From the NCBI RefSeq assembly GCF_965138225.1, contig NZ_CBCSAX010000016.1: DNA of 47,648 bases; one strand, written 5' to 3'. Positions 16,741-25,173 of this stretch are shown piece after piece (the first letter of the stretch is position 1; each line of letters begins with the position of its first letter). Source of the DNA: Helicobacter_D ganmani. Lineage in GTDB: Bacteria > Campylobacterota > Campylobacteria > Campylobacterales > Helicobacteraceae. Below the pieces are notes generated by a model. That model was not told where the DNA came from. It was given only the letters and a program-made list of their open reading frames with translations, and ran no database searches. Position numbers and translations under genes: made by a program.

Positions 16741-17367
16741 TTATTTAGAATACAACTCAACAATGAGCCTTTCTTCAATTGGAATTACTACCTCTTCTCT
16801 TTCTGGTAAGCGTGTAAAGATTCCAAATACTTTATCTTGATCCACATCTACCCAAGGAACGATTCCTGTTTGCTTTGTTAGCTCAATTGCTCTTTGAATT
16901 TGTGGATTTTTTTTGCTTTTTTCACAAATTTCTATCTTTTGTCCTACTCCTACAAGAGAGGAAGGAATGTCTATTTTCTTGCCATTTACAAGAATATGTC
17001 CATGCACAACAAGTTGCCTTGCAAAACGTCTCGTTGTAGCAAAACCCATTCTATAAACAACATTATCCAATCTTCTTTCAATTAGTTTGACGAGATTCTC
17101 TCCCGTATTGCCTTCTAAACGATTCGCCTCAACAAAAATTGAACGAAATTGTTTTTCAGAGATTCCATACATCATTCTTGCTTTCTGTTTCTCACGAAGC
17201 TGAATCCCATATTCTGAAATTTTTCCTCTTCTTTGCCCGTGTTGTCCCGGACCATAAGGACGTTTATCTAATGCACTTTTCCCTGCTAATCTACGCTCAC
17301 CCTTTAGTGCAAGATTAACACCAAATCTTCTTTCAATTTTTTCAACAGGACCTCTGTATCTAGCCAT
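16741..17367 (-). CDS. rpsD: Ribosomal protein uS4
   Basis: This 208-aa primary 16S-binding protein contains an S4 RNA-binding domain (ERRLDNVVYRMGFATTRRFARQLVVHGHI split over residues about 96-125). It is the zinc-free type, as the N-terminal region (RYRGPVEKIERRFGVNL) lacks the four cysteines. In E. coli S4 represses the alpha operon; the same may hold here but the target is not visible. Confidence 0.98.
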   Translation of the reverse strand: MARYRGPVEKIERRFGVNLALKGERRLAGKSALDKRPYGPGQHGQRRGKISEYGIQLREKQKARMMYGISEKQFRSIFVEANRLEGNTGENLVKLIERRLDNVVYRMGFATTRRFARQLVVHGHILVNGKKIDIPSSLVGVGQKIEICEKSKKNPQIQRAIELTKQTGIVPWVDVDQDKVFGIFTRLPEREEVVIPIEERLIVELYSK

Positions 17368-17376
17368 TATCTCTCC

Positions 17377-17769
17377 TTACACTCTTCTTCGTTTTGGCGC
17401 ACGACAACCATTGTGTGGCAATGGTGTAACATCTTTAAACCATAAAACTTTAATGCCTTCAATGCTTCCTAAACTTTTTACTGCAGTTTCTCTACCGCTA
17501 CCCGGACCTTGAATTTTTACTCCCAATTCCTTGATTCCATGTTCTTTTGCTTTGGAAACTGCATCCTCTACTGCTTGTTGTGCAGCATAAGGAGTTGATT
17601 TTTTACTTCCTTTAAAACCTAATGCACCTGCTGTGCTCCAGCAAATAACATTTCCCATTTCATCTGTGATGGTTACGCTTGTATTGTTAAAAGCAGCCGA
17701 AATATGAATGATTCCTTTTGCAATATTTTTCTTAACAATTCTTTTTTTATTTACATTTCTTTTAGCCAT
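17377..17769 (-). CDS. rpsK: Ribosomal protein uS11
   Basis: A 130-aa 30S platform protein. It shows GIIHISAAFNNTSVTITD and the C-terminal PHNGCRAPKRRRV typical of the family. It lies 10 bases from rpsM and from rpsD on either side. Confidence 0.98.
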   Translation of the reverse strand: MAKRNVNKKRIVKKNIAKGIIHISAAFNNTSVTITDEMGNVICWSTAGALGFKGSKKSTPYAAQQAVEDAVSKAKEHGIKELGVKIQGPGSGRETAVKSLGSIEGIKVLWFKDVTPLPHNGCRAPKRRRV

Positions 17770-17778
17770 TATTTACTC

Positions 17779-18147
17779 CTATTTTGATGCACTACCAACA
17801 GTTTTTTTCTTGCCTTTACGTGTTCTTGCATTGTTTTTTGTTGTTTGACCGCGAACAGGCAGACCTTTACGATGTCTAAGACCACGATAGTTTCCTAAAT
17901 CCATAAGAGCTTTAATGTCCATTGTAACTTTTTTGCGCAAATCACCCTCTACGATATGATGAGATTGTATTTCTTTAGCAATAGAAGAAACTTCATCTTC
18001 ACCAAGGTCTTGAACCCTTTTGTCATAAGAGATATTTACAGCATTTAAAATATCTCTTGATGTCTTTAAACCAATACCATAAATATAGGTTAAAGCATAT
18101 TCAATTCTCTTTTTTTTGGGTAAATCAACACCAGCAATTCTCGCCAT
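17779..18147 (-). CDS. rpsM: Ribosomal protein uS13
   Basis: A 122-aa protein of the 30S head that contacts tRNA and 50S. The start MARIAGVDLPKKKRIEYALTY, the YRGLRHRKGLPVRGQ motif and the basic NARTRKGKKK tail are diagnostic. It follows the short rpmJ gene by 11 bases. Confidence 0.98.
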   Translation of the reverse strand: MARIAGVDLPKKKRIEYALTYIYGIGLKTSRDILNAVNISYDKRVQDLGEDEVSSIAKEIQSHHIVEGDLRKKVTMDIKALMDLGNYRGLRHRKGLPVRGQTTKNNARTRKGKKKTVGSASK

Positions 18148-18158
18148 TATATTTCCTT

Positions 18159-18272
18159 TTATCCTTGTCTTTGTTTATGTTTTGGATTCTCGCAAATCAC
18201 TCGAATCACGCCTTTTCTCTTAATAACCTTGCATTTGTCGCACATTTTTTTGACAGAAGGTCTCACTTTCAT
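18159..18272 (-). CDS. rpmJ: Ribosomal protein bL36
   Basis: A 37-codon gene: MKVRPSVKKMCDKCKVIKRK at the start and CENPKHKQRQG at the end. The C-X2-C...C-X4-H set binds zinc, so this is the zinc-dependent (C+) form. AGGAGCAAGCT lies before the ATG. It is the first gene of the alpha operon, just behind the promoter at 18305-18310, and separated from infA by 252 bases. Confidence 0.97.
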   Translation of the reverse strand: MKVRPSVKKMCDKCKVIKRKGVIRVICENPKHKQRQG

Positions 18273-18290
18273 AGCTTGCTCCTAACTTCA

Positions 18291-18343
18291 AAGGCAAATG
18301 CCTTATTATAATACTTTAGCGTCCCATTTAGAAAATATCTAAA
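18291..18343 (-). promoter_or_regulatory. Promoter of the rpmJ-rpsM-rpsK-rpsD-rpoA-rplQ operon with two palindromes
   Basis: A perfect TATAAT stands at 18305-18310 (minus strand), 33 bases before the rpmJ ATG. Just downstream is AAGGCA/TGCCTT (18291-18304), and upstream at the -35 zone is TTTAGA/TCTAAA (18327-18343). No clear -35 hexamer is seen, as usual for the Helicobacter housekeeping sigma factor. The palindromes may be protein sites, but this is inferred. The remaining 18344-18524 holds no gene; it includes the end of the spc transcript. Confidence 0.65.
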
Positions 18344-18524
18344 CTATGCCTTTGGAATGTTTTAAAAAAAATTTATCACTTCCCATTTCTCAATAGGCAT
18401 TGAGTTTATAGTCCTCAAAGGCTTATCCAACACCACCCAAACGACTATGTTGCAATTTAACACTTTAGATTCAAGTTTAATTTTTGCAATAAAGAGCGGA
18501 TTATATTTAAATTCTCATTAAAAA

Positions 18525-18743
18525 CTACTTATATCTAAAAGTAATTCTTCCTTTATCTAAGCTATAAGGAGTTAATTCTAGCTTCACTTTATCGCCTTGT
18601 AGAATCTTAATATAATGCATTCGCATACGTCCAGCAATATGACATAAAATAATATGTCCATTTTCAAGCTCCACACGAAAGGTTGCATTTGGCAAAGCTT
18701 CCTTTACAATTCCATCTACTTCAATTACATCATCTTTTGCCAC
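18525..18743 (-). CDS. infA: Translation initiation factor IF-1
   Basis: The 72-aa single OB-fold protein blocks the ribosomal A site during initiation. MAKDDVIEVDGIVKEALPNATF and the end LDKGRITFRYK match the family at its normal length. It follows map by 20 bases and ends the spc operon. Confidence 0.97.
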   Translation of the reverse strand: MAKDDVIEVDGIVKEALPNATFRVELENGHIILCHIAGRMRMHYIKILQGDKVKLELTPYSLDKGRITFRYK

Positions 18744-18763
18744 TTATTTTCCTTTTGACCTCT

Positions 18764-19522
18764 TTATTCCAAAGATAAAATTTCAGCTTTATTCCTAATA
18801 ATTGCCACCGTATGTTCATAATGGCTCCCCCTTAATCCATCTACCGAAACTACACTCCAATCATCTTCCAAAATGAAAGGCTCGCTTTCCTTTTGACAAA
18901 TCATCGGCTCAATACAAAAAACCATTCCTTCTTTGATTTTATCACCTTGCTTAGCTTTTTTTCCTTCCAAATAATTAGGAATCTCCGGCTCTTCATGAGG
19001 CTTTCTACCGATTCCATGCCCACAAAAACCATGCAAAGGAACATAACCATAATCCAAAATAAATTGCTCTATCAGAGCACTTAATTCTTTAAAATGCATA
19101 CCTACTTTAATTTGACTAATAGCAAAATACAAGGCGTCCCTAGAACAAGCAATTAACCGCTCGTCGCTTTGAGAAATATTGCCTACACCGCAAGTAATTG
19201 CCGCATCACCATACCAACCATTGAGCTGTGTGCCAATATCAAGCCCTACAATATCTCCCTCTTGTAATTTATAATCATTTGGGATTCCGTGTATAATAAC
19301 TTCATTAACAGAAATACAAATGGAACCGGGAAATCCATAAAGCCCTTTAAAAGATGGGGTTGCTCCGCAGGAGAGAATCATTTCTTCTCCCATTTGGTCT
19401 AATTCTTTTAAAGTAATACCGGGCTTGATTTGACTTTTGAGATGATTTAGAGTTTTACCTACAATTCTATTTGCAGCCCTTAAAGCTTCAATTTCAGGTG
19501 GTTTTCTAATTGCAATTGACAT
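18764..19522 (-). CDS. map: Methionine aminopeptidase, type I
   Basis: The 252-aa enzyme removes the first methionine from new proteins. Metal ligands are visible: DIGTQLNGWYGDAAI (two Asp), HGFCGHGIG (His), EGMVFCIEPMI (Glu) and YEHTVAI (Glu). The gene overlaps the secY stop by one base (TAATG-like coupling), the normal spc position in this phylum, where adk does not lie between secY and map. Confidence 0.97.
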   Translation of the reverse strand: MSIAIRKPPEIEALRAANRIVGKTLNHLKSQIKPGITLKELDQMGEEMILSCGATPSFKGLYGFPGSICISVNEVIIHGIPNDYKLQEGDIVGLDIGTQLNGWYGDAAITCGVGNISQSDERLIACSRDALYFAISQIKVGMHFKELSALIEQFILDYGYVPLHGFCGHGIGRKPHEEPEIPNYLEGKKAKQGDKIKEGMVFCIEPMICQKESEPFILEDDWSVVSVDGLRGSHYEHTVAIIRNKAEILSLE

Positions 19523-20781
19523 TATAATCCCACTGCACTAAGTGTTTTATACTTATTCATATAAATTTGAGCTTCAATTTTGCGCATTGTATCCACTGCA
19601 ACTTGAACAACAATCAAAACAGCTGTTCCTCCAAAATAAAATGGAACTCCAGAAGCCTTTACTAAAACCCACGGCAAAGTTGCAATAATTGCTAGATATA
19701 AAGCACCCCAAAAGGTTAATTTATTTGCAACTTCCGTCAAGAAATTCGCTGTGCCCTCGCCCGGTCTAATGCCAGGTATAAATCCACCTTGACGTTTAAG
19801 ATTCTCTGAAATATCTTTAGCATTAAATACAATAGAAGCATAAAAATACGCAAAAAATACTACCAAAAAGAACATCAGCACATTATATAAATAACCATTA
19901 GGATTCAAAAAATCAGCAATTTGCATTACGATGCTATTAGAAGAACTTTGCAGAATTGTGCTAGGAAACATTAAAAGAGCCGACGCGAAAATGGGTGGAA
20001 TCACTCCACTTAAATTCATCTTAATAGGAATGTAATTCATAATGCGTTTGTCTTGATTTTGCATAACTACCTTACGAGAATAAGAAATAGGAATCCTACG
20101 CTCTCCTAATTCTATAAAAATAATGCTAGCAACAGTTACCACAATAACTACAGCAATAAACAACAACGCAAGCCAACTAATTTGATTTGTATTCACCAAG
20201 TTAAATGTCCCTGCGATTGCACTTGGGATTCCAGACACAATTCCCCCAAAGATAATTAAGCTGATTCCATTGCCAATGCCTCTTTGTGTAATTTGTTCTC
20301 CAATCCACATCAACAGCATTGTTCCACAGAGCATAGAAAAAGCAGAAATAGCAATAAAAACATTCATATCAATCATAATTGCGCCATTTGCTCCTGTGCC
20401 TAAACTTTTTAATCCAATAGAAACACCAATGGCTTGAATCAATGTAATCGCAACGGTGGTATAGCGTATAATTTGCATATATTTTTGCATTCCATCACGT
20501 TCTTTTTTCATTTTGCCAAGATTTGGAAATGTCGCAGCAAGGAGTTCCATAATAATAGAAGCCGTAATATAAGGCATAATTCCAAGAGAAATAATACTAA
20601 GTCTCTCTACTGCATTACCACTAAACATATTAAATAACCCCAAAGCATTGGAGGCATTGTTGTCAAAAAAAGCTTTAATCACCGTCGTATCAACGCCCGG
20701 AACAGGAACATAAGCCAATACACGATAGGCTAAAAGAAAGCCTAAAGTAATAAGAATCTTATTGACGATTGTCTTGTTCAT
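19522..20781 (-). CDS. secY: Preprotein translocase subunit SecY
   Basis: The 419-aa pore protein of the Sec translocon has ten predicted membrane segments. Recognisable parts are LAYRVLAYVPVPGVD near the start, MPYITASIIMELL, GIGNGISLIIFGGI and FIPGIRPGEGTANFL in the cytoplasmic loop. It overlaps rplO and map by one base each, so all three are translationally coupled. Confidence 0.97.
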   Translation of the reverse strand: MNKTIVNKILITLGFLLAYRVLAYVPVPGVDTTVIKAFFDNNASNALGLFNMFSGNAVERLSIISLGIMPYITASIIMELLAATFPNLGKMKKERDGMQKYMQIIRYTTVAITLIQAIGVSIGLKSLGTGANGAIMIDMNVFIAISAFSMLCGTMLLMWIGEQITQRGIGNGISLIIFGGIVSGIPSAIAGTFNLVNTNQISWLALLFIAVVIVVTVASIIFIELGERRIPISYSRKVVMQNQDKRIMNYIPIKMNLSGVIPPIFASALLMFPSTILQSSSNSIVMQIADFLNPNGYLYNVLMFFLVVFFAYFYASIVFNAKDISENLKRQGGFIPGIRPGEGTANFLTEVANKLTFWGALYLAIIATLPWVLVKASGVPFYFGGTAVLIVVQVAVDTMRKIEAQIYMNKYKTLSAVGL

Positions 20782-21182
20782 TATTTTTGTCCGCTCGTTG
20801 TGATTCTTTCATCTTTAATTTTTGATGTAAGATTCTTAGCATTTACACCAATTAATTTGATTTTTGTGGTATAAGACGGAAACTTATGAATCGCTCTAAT
20901 GGTTTCAAAAGTGATTTCTTCTAGTTTCATAATTGCTTTAATGAATTCTACATTAATCACATAAGGTTTAACTGCACGACTTGTAAAACCAACTTTTGGA
21001 AGTCGTCTTTGCAAAGGCTGTTGCCCACCCTCAAAACCTCTTTTTTGTTTGGAGCCTGTTCTTGCAGTTTGACCTTTACCACCTCTTGTAGAGGTTTTGC
21101 CCATACCACTTCCTTGTCCTCGTCCTATTCTTTTAATTTTTTTAACACTACCTTTTGCAGGTGCTAGATTTTCTAATGCCAT
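20781..21182 (-). CDS. rplO: Ribosomal protein uL15
   Basis: A 133-aa 50S protein with the glycine-rich RIGRGQGSGMGKTSTRGGKG start and RGFEGGQQPLQRRLPKVGF. It lies directly after rpsE: the rpmD gene for uL30, present between them in E. coli, is missing, as known for H. pylori. Confidence 0.97.
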   Translation of the reverse strand: MALENLAPAKGSVKKIKRIGRGQGSGMGKTSTRGGKGQTARTGSKQKRGFEGGQQPLQRRLPKVGFTSRAVKPYVINVEFIKAIMKLEEITFETIRAIHKFPSYTTKIKLIGVNAKNLTSKIKDERITTSGQK

Positions 21183-21194
21183 ACTCTCTCCTCT

Positions 21195-21635
21195 TTACGC
21201 TTTAACCTTGGAAAGGGCTTCAATGGTGGCACGCACAACATTGTAAGGATTATTTGAACCTAATGATTTTGTCAAGATATCCTTAATCCCTGCCTTTTCT
21301 AATACCGGACGAACTGAACCACCAGCAATAACACCCGTTCCCTCACTTGCTGGTTTTAGCAAAACAACGCTAGAATTATATTTCTCTTGCACATCGTGCG
21401 CAATCGTTGTGCCTTTAATATTTACTTTGATGATATTTTTAAAGGCATCATCAATAGCTTTTTTAATTGCATCAGGAACTTCTTTTGCTTTGCCAAGCCC
21501 AAATCCTACTAATCCAGCCTTATTTCCTACGACTACTAAAGCATTAAAGCGGAATCTACGACCTCCTTTAACAACTTTTGTTACGCGTCCAATATTTACA
21601 ACATATTCTTCAAACTCTTCTCTATTGATTTCCAT
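21195..21635 (-). CDS. rpsE: Ribosomal protein uS5
   Basis: A 146-aa 30S protein involved in decoding accuracy. It has VVNIGRVTKVVKGGRRFRFNA (double-stranded RNA-binding fold) and GTGVIAGGSVRPVLE in the C-terminal fold. It is about 20 residues shorter than in E. coli, at the N-terminus; GGGATAAT precedes the ATG and no upstream in-frame extension exists. Confidence 0.97.
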   Translation of the reverse strand: MEINREEFEEYVVNIGRVTKVVKGGRRFRFNALVVVGNKAGLVGFGLGKAKEVPDAIKKAIDDAFKNIIKVNIKGTTIAHDVQEKYNSSVVLLKPASEGTGVIAGGSVRPVLEKAGIKDILTKSLGSNNPYNVVRATIEALSKVKA

Positions 21636-21643
21636 ATTATCCC

Positions 21644-22000
21644 CTACAAATTAATTCCATTCTCACGGAGAGAATCGGCAAAACTTGCAACAACACCATG
21701 ATACAAATAGCCATTTCTGTCAAAAAGCACTTCTGTAATATTTGCTTTCTTAAGACTATCTGCTAATGCAACAGCAATTTTTTTAACATCTTCTTTATTG
21801 TTTTTTAAACCCATTTTTTTACCATCTACACTGACTAAAGTTACGCCTTTTGTATCGTCAATGGCTTGAGCATAAAAATATCTATTGGAGCGAAAAATGC
21901 TTAATCTAGGAGTTGTAGCACTTCCAAAAACTTTGGCACGGATTCTTAATTTCCTTTTAAATCTTAAACTTCTTTTTTTGTTAATAATTTTATTTGTCAT
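21644..22000 (-). CDS. rplR: Ribosomal protein uL18
   Basis: A 118-aa 5S-rRNA binding protein. TPRLSIFRSNRYFYAQ and the C-terminal FDRNGYLYHGVVASFADSL are typical. It lies 9 bases after rplF and 8 before rpsE. Confidence 0.97.
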   Translation of the reverse strand: MTNKIINKKRSLRFKRKLRIRAKVFGSATTPRLSIFRSNRYFYAQAIDDTKGVTLVSVDGKKMGLKNNKEDVKKIAVALADSLKKANITEVLFDRNGYLYHGVVASFADSLRENGINL

Positions 22001-22009
22001 TATTTATCC

Positions 22010-22546
22010 TTACTTTTTAGAAGTTTTACCCGCTTTGCGAATAATACGCTCATCAGTATATTTTACACCTTTACCCTTATAAGGCTCTGGTGGTCTAAAC
22101 TCTCTAATTTCAGCCGCAATCTGCCCAATTTGTTGCTTATCTGCGCCTTTAATGGTTACAAGATTTTTATCAACAGAAATTTCAATACCCTCTGGAATAT
22201 CATAGTTAATAGGGTGAGAAAATCCGAGTGCAAGCTCTAAAACTTTGCCTTTTACCGCTGCCTTATAACCCACACCATTAATCTCTAATTGTTTTGTAAA
22301 ACCTTCAGTCAAACCTACTACGATATTATTTGCTAAAGCCCTATATGTTCCCCAATAAGCTTTTGCTTGTGCATTTTCACCATTTAATGCGAAAGTTAAT
22401 TCACCATCTTTTAATGCAATACCTACGCGCCCATAAGTCTCTAGCTCTTTTGTAAGTTTGCCACCCTTAAAAACTATTTTGCTCCCTTCTACGCTCACTT
22501 GAATGCTATTTGGAATGCTAATAGGTTTTTTCCCAACTCTTGACAT
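22010..22546 (-). CDS. rplF: Ribosomal protein uL6
   Basis: A 178-aa protein near the factor-binding site of 50S. MSRVGKKPISIPNSIQVSV and the C-terminal RPPEPYKGKGVKYTDE motif identify it. Length is that of E. coli L6. Confidence 0.98.
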   Translation of the reverse strand: MSRVGKKPISIPNSIQVSVEGSKIVFKGGKLTKELETYGRVGIALKDGELTFALNGENAQAKAYWGTYRALANNIVVGLTEGFTKQLEINGVGYKAAVKGKVLELALGFSHPINYDIPEGIEISVDKNLVTIKGADKQQIGQIAAEIREFRPPEPYKGKGVKYTDERIIRKAGKTSKK

Positions 22547-22555
22547 TAAATACTC

Positions 22556-22951
22556 CTACCAAATACTGCAGAGGGCTTCACCACCCACATTTGCCCTATA
22601 AGCATCATCGTTGGCAATCACGCCTTTGCTTGTGCTTACAACAATTGTTCCATAACCATTTTTAAAACGTTTGAGTTCATTTCTACCCTTATAAACGCGT
22701 CTTCCCGGTTTCGAGATTCTTGTAATTTCATTAATTACAGTGTGTCCTTTTTCGTCATACTTCAAAACAACATTAATAGAATGTTTTTTGTCTTTCTCTA
22801 TAACTTTAAAGCCCTCAATAAAACCTTTTGCTTGAAAAACCTCAAGAATAGAAACTATTATTTTCGCATAATATAAGTTTGTAGTATCCAAGCGTCTCAT
22901 ACTTGCATTTCTAATTCTCGTCAAAGAATCCGCAATAATATCATTTACCAT
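22556..22951 (-). CDS. rpsH: Ribosomal protein uS8
   Basis: A 131-aa protein binding the central domain of 16S rRNA. It begins MVNDIIADSLTRIRNA and ends with STSKGVIANDDAYRANVGGE, then ALCSIW, the usual C-terminus. In E. coli S8 represses the spc operon by binding mRNA near rplE; the equivalent site was not identified here. Confidence 0.98.
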   Translation of the reverse strand: MVNDIIADSLTRIRNASMRRLDTTNLYYAKIIVSILEVFQAKGFIEGFKVIEKDKKHSINVVLKYDEKGHTVINEITRISKPGRRVYKGRNELKRFKNGYGTIVVSTSKGVIANDDAYRANVGGEALCSIW

Positions 22952-22960
22952 ATCTTCTCC

Positions 22961-23146
22961 TTACCAGCTTGCTTTTCTAAGTCCGGGTATTAGACCTTCA
23001 TTTCCCATTTTACGGAGACAGACACGACAAATACCAAAATCCCTATAAACAGAATGTGGTCTTCCACAAATAGAACATCTTGTATATGCTCTAACTTTGA
23101 ATTTAGGTGCTCTTGCTGCTTTTGCAATCATAGATTTTTTAGCCAT
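22961..23146 (-). CDS. rpsN: Ribosomal protein uS14, zinc-binding short form
   Basis: The 61-aa short form starts MAKKSMIAKAARAPKFKVRA and has the zinc set CSIC...CRVC. An open frame extends 21 codons upstream, but the ATG at 23146 has GAAGGAAGAAATA before it and gives the standard length. It overlaps the end of rplE by 8 bases. Confidence 0.97.
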   Translation of the reverse strand: MAKKSMIAKAARAPKFKVRAYTRCSICGRPHSVYRDFGICRVCLRKMGNEGLIPGLRKASW

Positions 23147-23693
23147 TATTTCTTCCTTTTGCAAAAGGTAAGCCAAAAAGCTCAAGCAACTTAAACGCAT
23201 CTTTATCATTTGCGGCTGAAGTTACAAAAGTAATATTCATACCATGACTTACCATAATATCATCATAAACGACTTCTGGAAAAATAAGTTGTTCATTCAC
23301 GCCAAAGCTATAATTTCCTCTCCCATCAAATCCATTGCGAGGAACTCCTCTAAAGTCTTTTACTCTTGGAAGTGCAATCACGATAAGCTTCTCAAGGAAG
23401 TTATACATTTGATTTCCTCTCAAAGTAACTTTGACTCCCATAGGCATTCCCTCACGCATTTTAAACCCTGCAACAGACTTCTTAGCAATCGTAATCACTG
23501 CTTTTTGTCCTGCAATTAATGAAATGGTGTCGGCAATATTTTGCATAATCTTGGTATCTTTTGCATGCATACCTGCACCCACACTAATTACAATTTTTTC
23601 TAATTTTGGCAAAAGCATAGGATTCTTAATCCCCAATTCCTCTGCCAACTTTGGTTTAATTTCATTTTTGTAGGCAGTTTTTAAAGCAAACAT
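23139..23693 (-). CDS. rplE: Ribosomal protein uL5
   Basis: A 184-aa protein of the 50S central protuberance that binds 5S rRNA. KIVISVGAGMHAKDTK, GQKAVITIAKKSVAGFKMRE and FDGRGNYSFGVNEQLIFPE match the family. It starts 3 bases after the rplX stop. Confidence 0.98.
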   Translation of the reverse strand: MFALKTAYKNEIKPKLAEELGIKNPMLLPKLEKIVISVGAGMHAKDTKIMQNIADTISLIAGQKAVITIAKKSVAGFKMREGMPMGVKVTLRGNQMYNFLEKLIVIALPRVKDFRGVPRNGFDGRGNYSFGVNEQLIFPEVVYDDIMVSHGMNITFVTSAANDKDAFKLLELFGLPFAKGRNNG

Positions 23694-23696
23694 AAA

Positions 23697-23933
23697 TTAG
23701 TCCTCCGCTTTCTTGACATTTGAAATGTGAATTGGCATTTCTTTATTGATAAAACCGCCTTTAGGATTCTTATCCGTTGGCTTTACAGCTTTTTTTGCAA
23801 TCTTACAACCCTCTACAATTACTTGTGAAGTTTTAGGCAATACCTGTAAAACTTTTGCTTTCTTTCCTTTGTCCTCTTTATCACCAGTAATTATTTCTAC
23901 TAAATCACCTTTCTTAATTTTAAATTTTGCCAT
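23697..23933 (-). CDS. rplX: Ribosomal protein uL24
   Basis: A 78-aa assembly initiator of 50S with the KOW motif KIKKGDLVEIITGDKEDKGK. It is shorter than the 104-aa E. coli form, as in other Campylobacterota. Its ATG overlaps the rplN stop (TAATG), and GGAGG within rplN serves as ribosome binding site. Confidence 0.96.
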   Translation of the reverse strand: MAKFKIKKGDLVEIITGDKEDKGKKAKVLQVLPKTSQVIVEGCKIAKKAVKPTDKNPKGGFINKEMPIHISNVKKAED

Positions 23934-24301
23934 TACAATACCTCCGGTGCTAATGATACGATTTTCATAAAATTAGCATAACGAATTTCTCTTCCAACAG
24001 GTCCGAAAATACGCGTTCCAATAGGGTCTCTTTTGCTATCCAATATCACTGCGGCATTATCATCAAAACGAATTAAAGCACCATCTTCACGATGCAATTC
24101 TTTTTTCGTTCTAACAACAACCGCTTTTACAACCTGACCCTTTTTAACTTTTCCGCTTGGAAGTGCTTTTTTTACAGAAGCAACAATCACATCGCCCACT
24201 GTTGCATAACGTCTTTTGCTTCCACCCAAAACTTTAATACACATAACTTCTTTCGCACCACTATTATCTGCAACATTTAAACGTGTAAAACTTTGAATCA
24301 T
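23933..24301 (-). CDS. rplN: Ribosomal protein uL14
   Basis: A 122-aa protein at the subunit interface. MIQSFTRLNVADNSGAKEVM and the RFDDNAAVIL...GTRIFGPV region are diagnostic. It overlaps rpsQ by 4 bases and rplX by 1. Confidence 0.98.
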   Translation of the reverse strand: MIQSFTRLNVADNSGAKEVMCIKVLGGSKRRYATVGDVIVASVKKALPSGKVKKGQVVKAVVVRTKKELHREDGALIRFDDNAAVILDSKRDPIGTRIFGPVGREIRYANFMKIVSLAPEVL

Positions 24302-24564
24302 AATTCAACTCCTACAGATACAACTTTATGAAGCGAGAAAGCCTTTCTTTTGGAAATTGGTTTGCATTCAATTGCTTCAATCACATCCCCGACTTTTACG
24401 CTATTGTTTTCATCATGTACGATATAGCGTTTGAATCTTTTAACAATTTTTCTATATTTTGGATGTGTAACGCGCCTTTCTACTAAAATCGTTACACTCT
24501 TATCGCCAGTTTTTGTAACAACCTTTCCAGCAATAATCCTTTTATGCGGTTGCACATTACTCAT
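24298..24564 (-). CDS. rpsQ: Ribosomal protein uS17
   Basis: An 88-aa OB-fold 16S-binding protein: KRIIAGKVVTKTGDKSVTI at the start and VGDVIEAIECKPISKRKAF later. ATGA overlaps join it to rpmC upstream and rplN downstream. Confidence 0.97.
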   Translation of the reverse strand: MSNVQPHKRIIAGKVVTKTGDKSVTILVERRVTHPKYRKIVKRFKRYIVHDENNSVKVGDVIEAIECKPISKRKAFSLHKVVSVGVEL

Positions 24565-24758
24565 ACTTGTGCCCTCCTTTTAGCATTCAGAGCTGTTTTG
24601 ATTCTTGCAATATCCTTTTTTGCAACTCTTATTTCACTTGAATTTGTAAGCTGCATTGTTCTTAACTTCAAATTTAGCTCAAATAAAAATGTCTCTTTCT
24701 CTTTCAAAAGAGCATTTAGCTCTTCAATTGTTTTTGTGTTAATCTCAGTATATTTCAT
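24561..24758 (-). CDS. rpmC: Ribosomal protein uL29
   Basis: A 65-aa two-helix protein at the peptide exit. MKYTEINTKTIEELNALLKE and LKLRTMQLTNSSEIRVAKKD fit the family. The ATG at 24758 is chosen over a GTG two codons upstream because GAGGG stands in proper position only for the ATG. It lies inside the end of rplP by 14 bases. Confidence 0.95.
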   Translation of the reverse strand: MKYTEINTKTIEELNALLKEKETFLFELNLKLRTMQLTNSSEIRVAKKDIARIKTALNAKRRAQV

Positions 24759-25170
24759 TTTCACCCTCTCTTGTTACAATTTTTGTTTTAAAAGGGAGTT
24801 TGCTTTGGGCTAGAGCCAATGCACTTCTTGCAAGAGATTCATCTACACTACCCATTTCATAAATAATTCTACCCGGTTTAATATTCATTACCCATTTATC
24901 TACCGCACCTTTACCTTTACCCATTCTTGTTTCAAGAGGTTTAGCAGTCAAAGGTTTATCAGGGAAAACACGAATCCAAACCATTCCTGTTCTCTTTGTT
25001 GCACGTGTCATAGCAATACGAGCCGCTTCAATTTGGCGTGAATCAATTCTTCCATGTTCTAAAGCTTTAATTCCAAATTCACCAAATGCTAAGGAGGTCC
25101 CGCGAAATGCCTTTCCGCGATTGCGTCCTTTCATTTGCTTTCTATATTTTGTTCTTTTTGGCATTAACAT
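24745..25170 (-). CDS. rplP: Ribosomal protein uL16
   Basis: A 141-aa protein contacting the A-site tRNA. MLMPKRTKYRKQMKGRNRG, RGTSLAFGEFGIKAL and GRIIYEMGSV identify it. GGGGG lies 9 bases before the first ATG. It is followed without a gap by rpmC. Confidence 0.97.
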   Translation of the reverse strand: MLMPKRTKYRKQMKGRNRGKAFRGTSLAFGEFGIKALEHGRIDSRQIEAARIAMTRATKRTGMVWIRVFPDKPLTAKPLETRMGKGKGAVDKWVMNIKPGRIIYEMGSVDESLARSALALAQSKLPFKTKIVTREGENEIY

Positions 25171-25173
25171 AGT

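Noticed and set aside
24544..24813. 89-codon plus-strand ORF and many like it across the ribosomal operon
   Set aside because: They are antisense to well-defined ribosomal protein genes and have the phenylalanine/serine-rich make-up of complement-strand reading.
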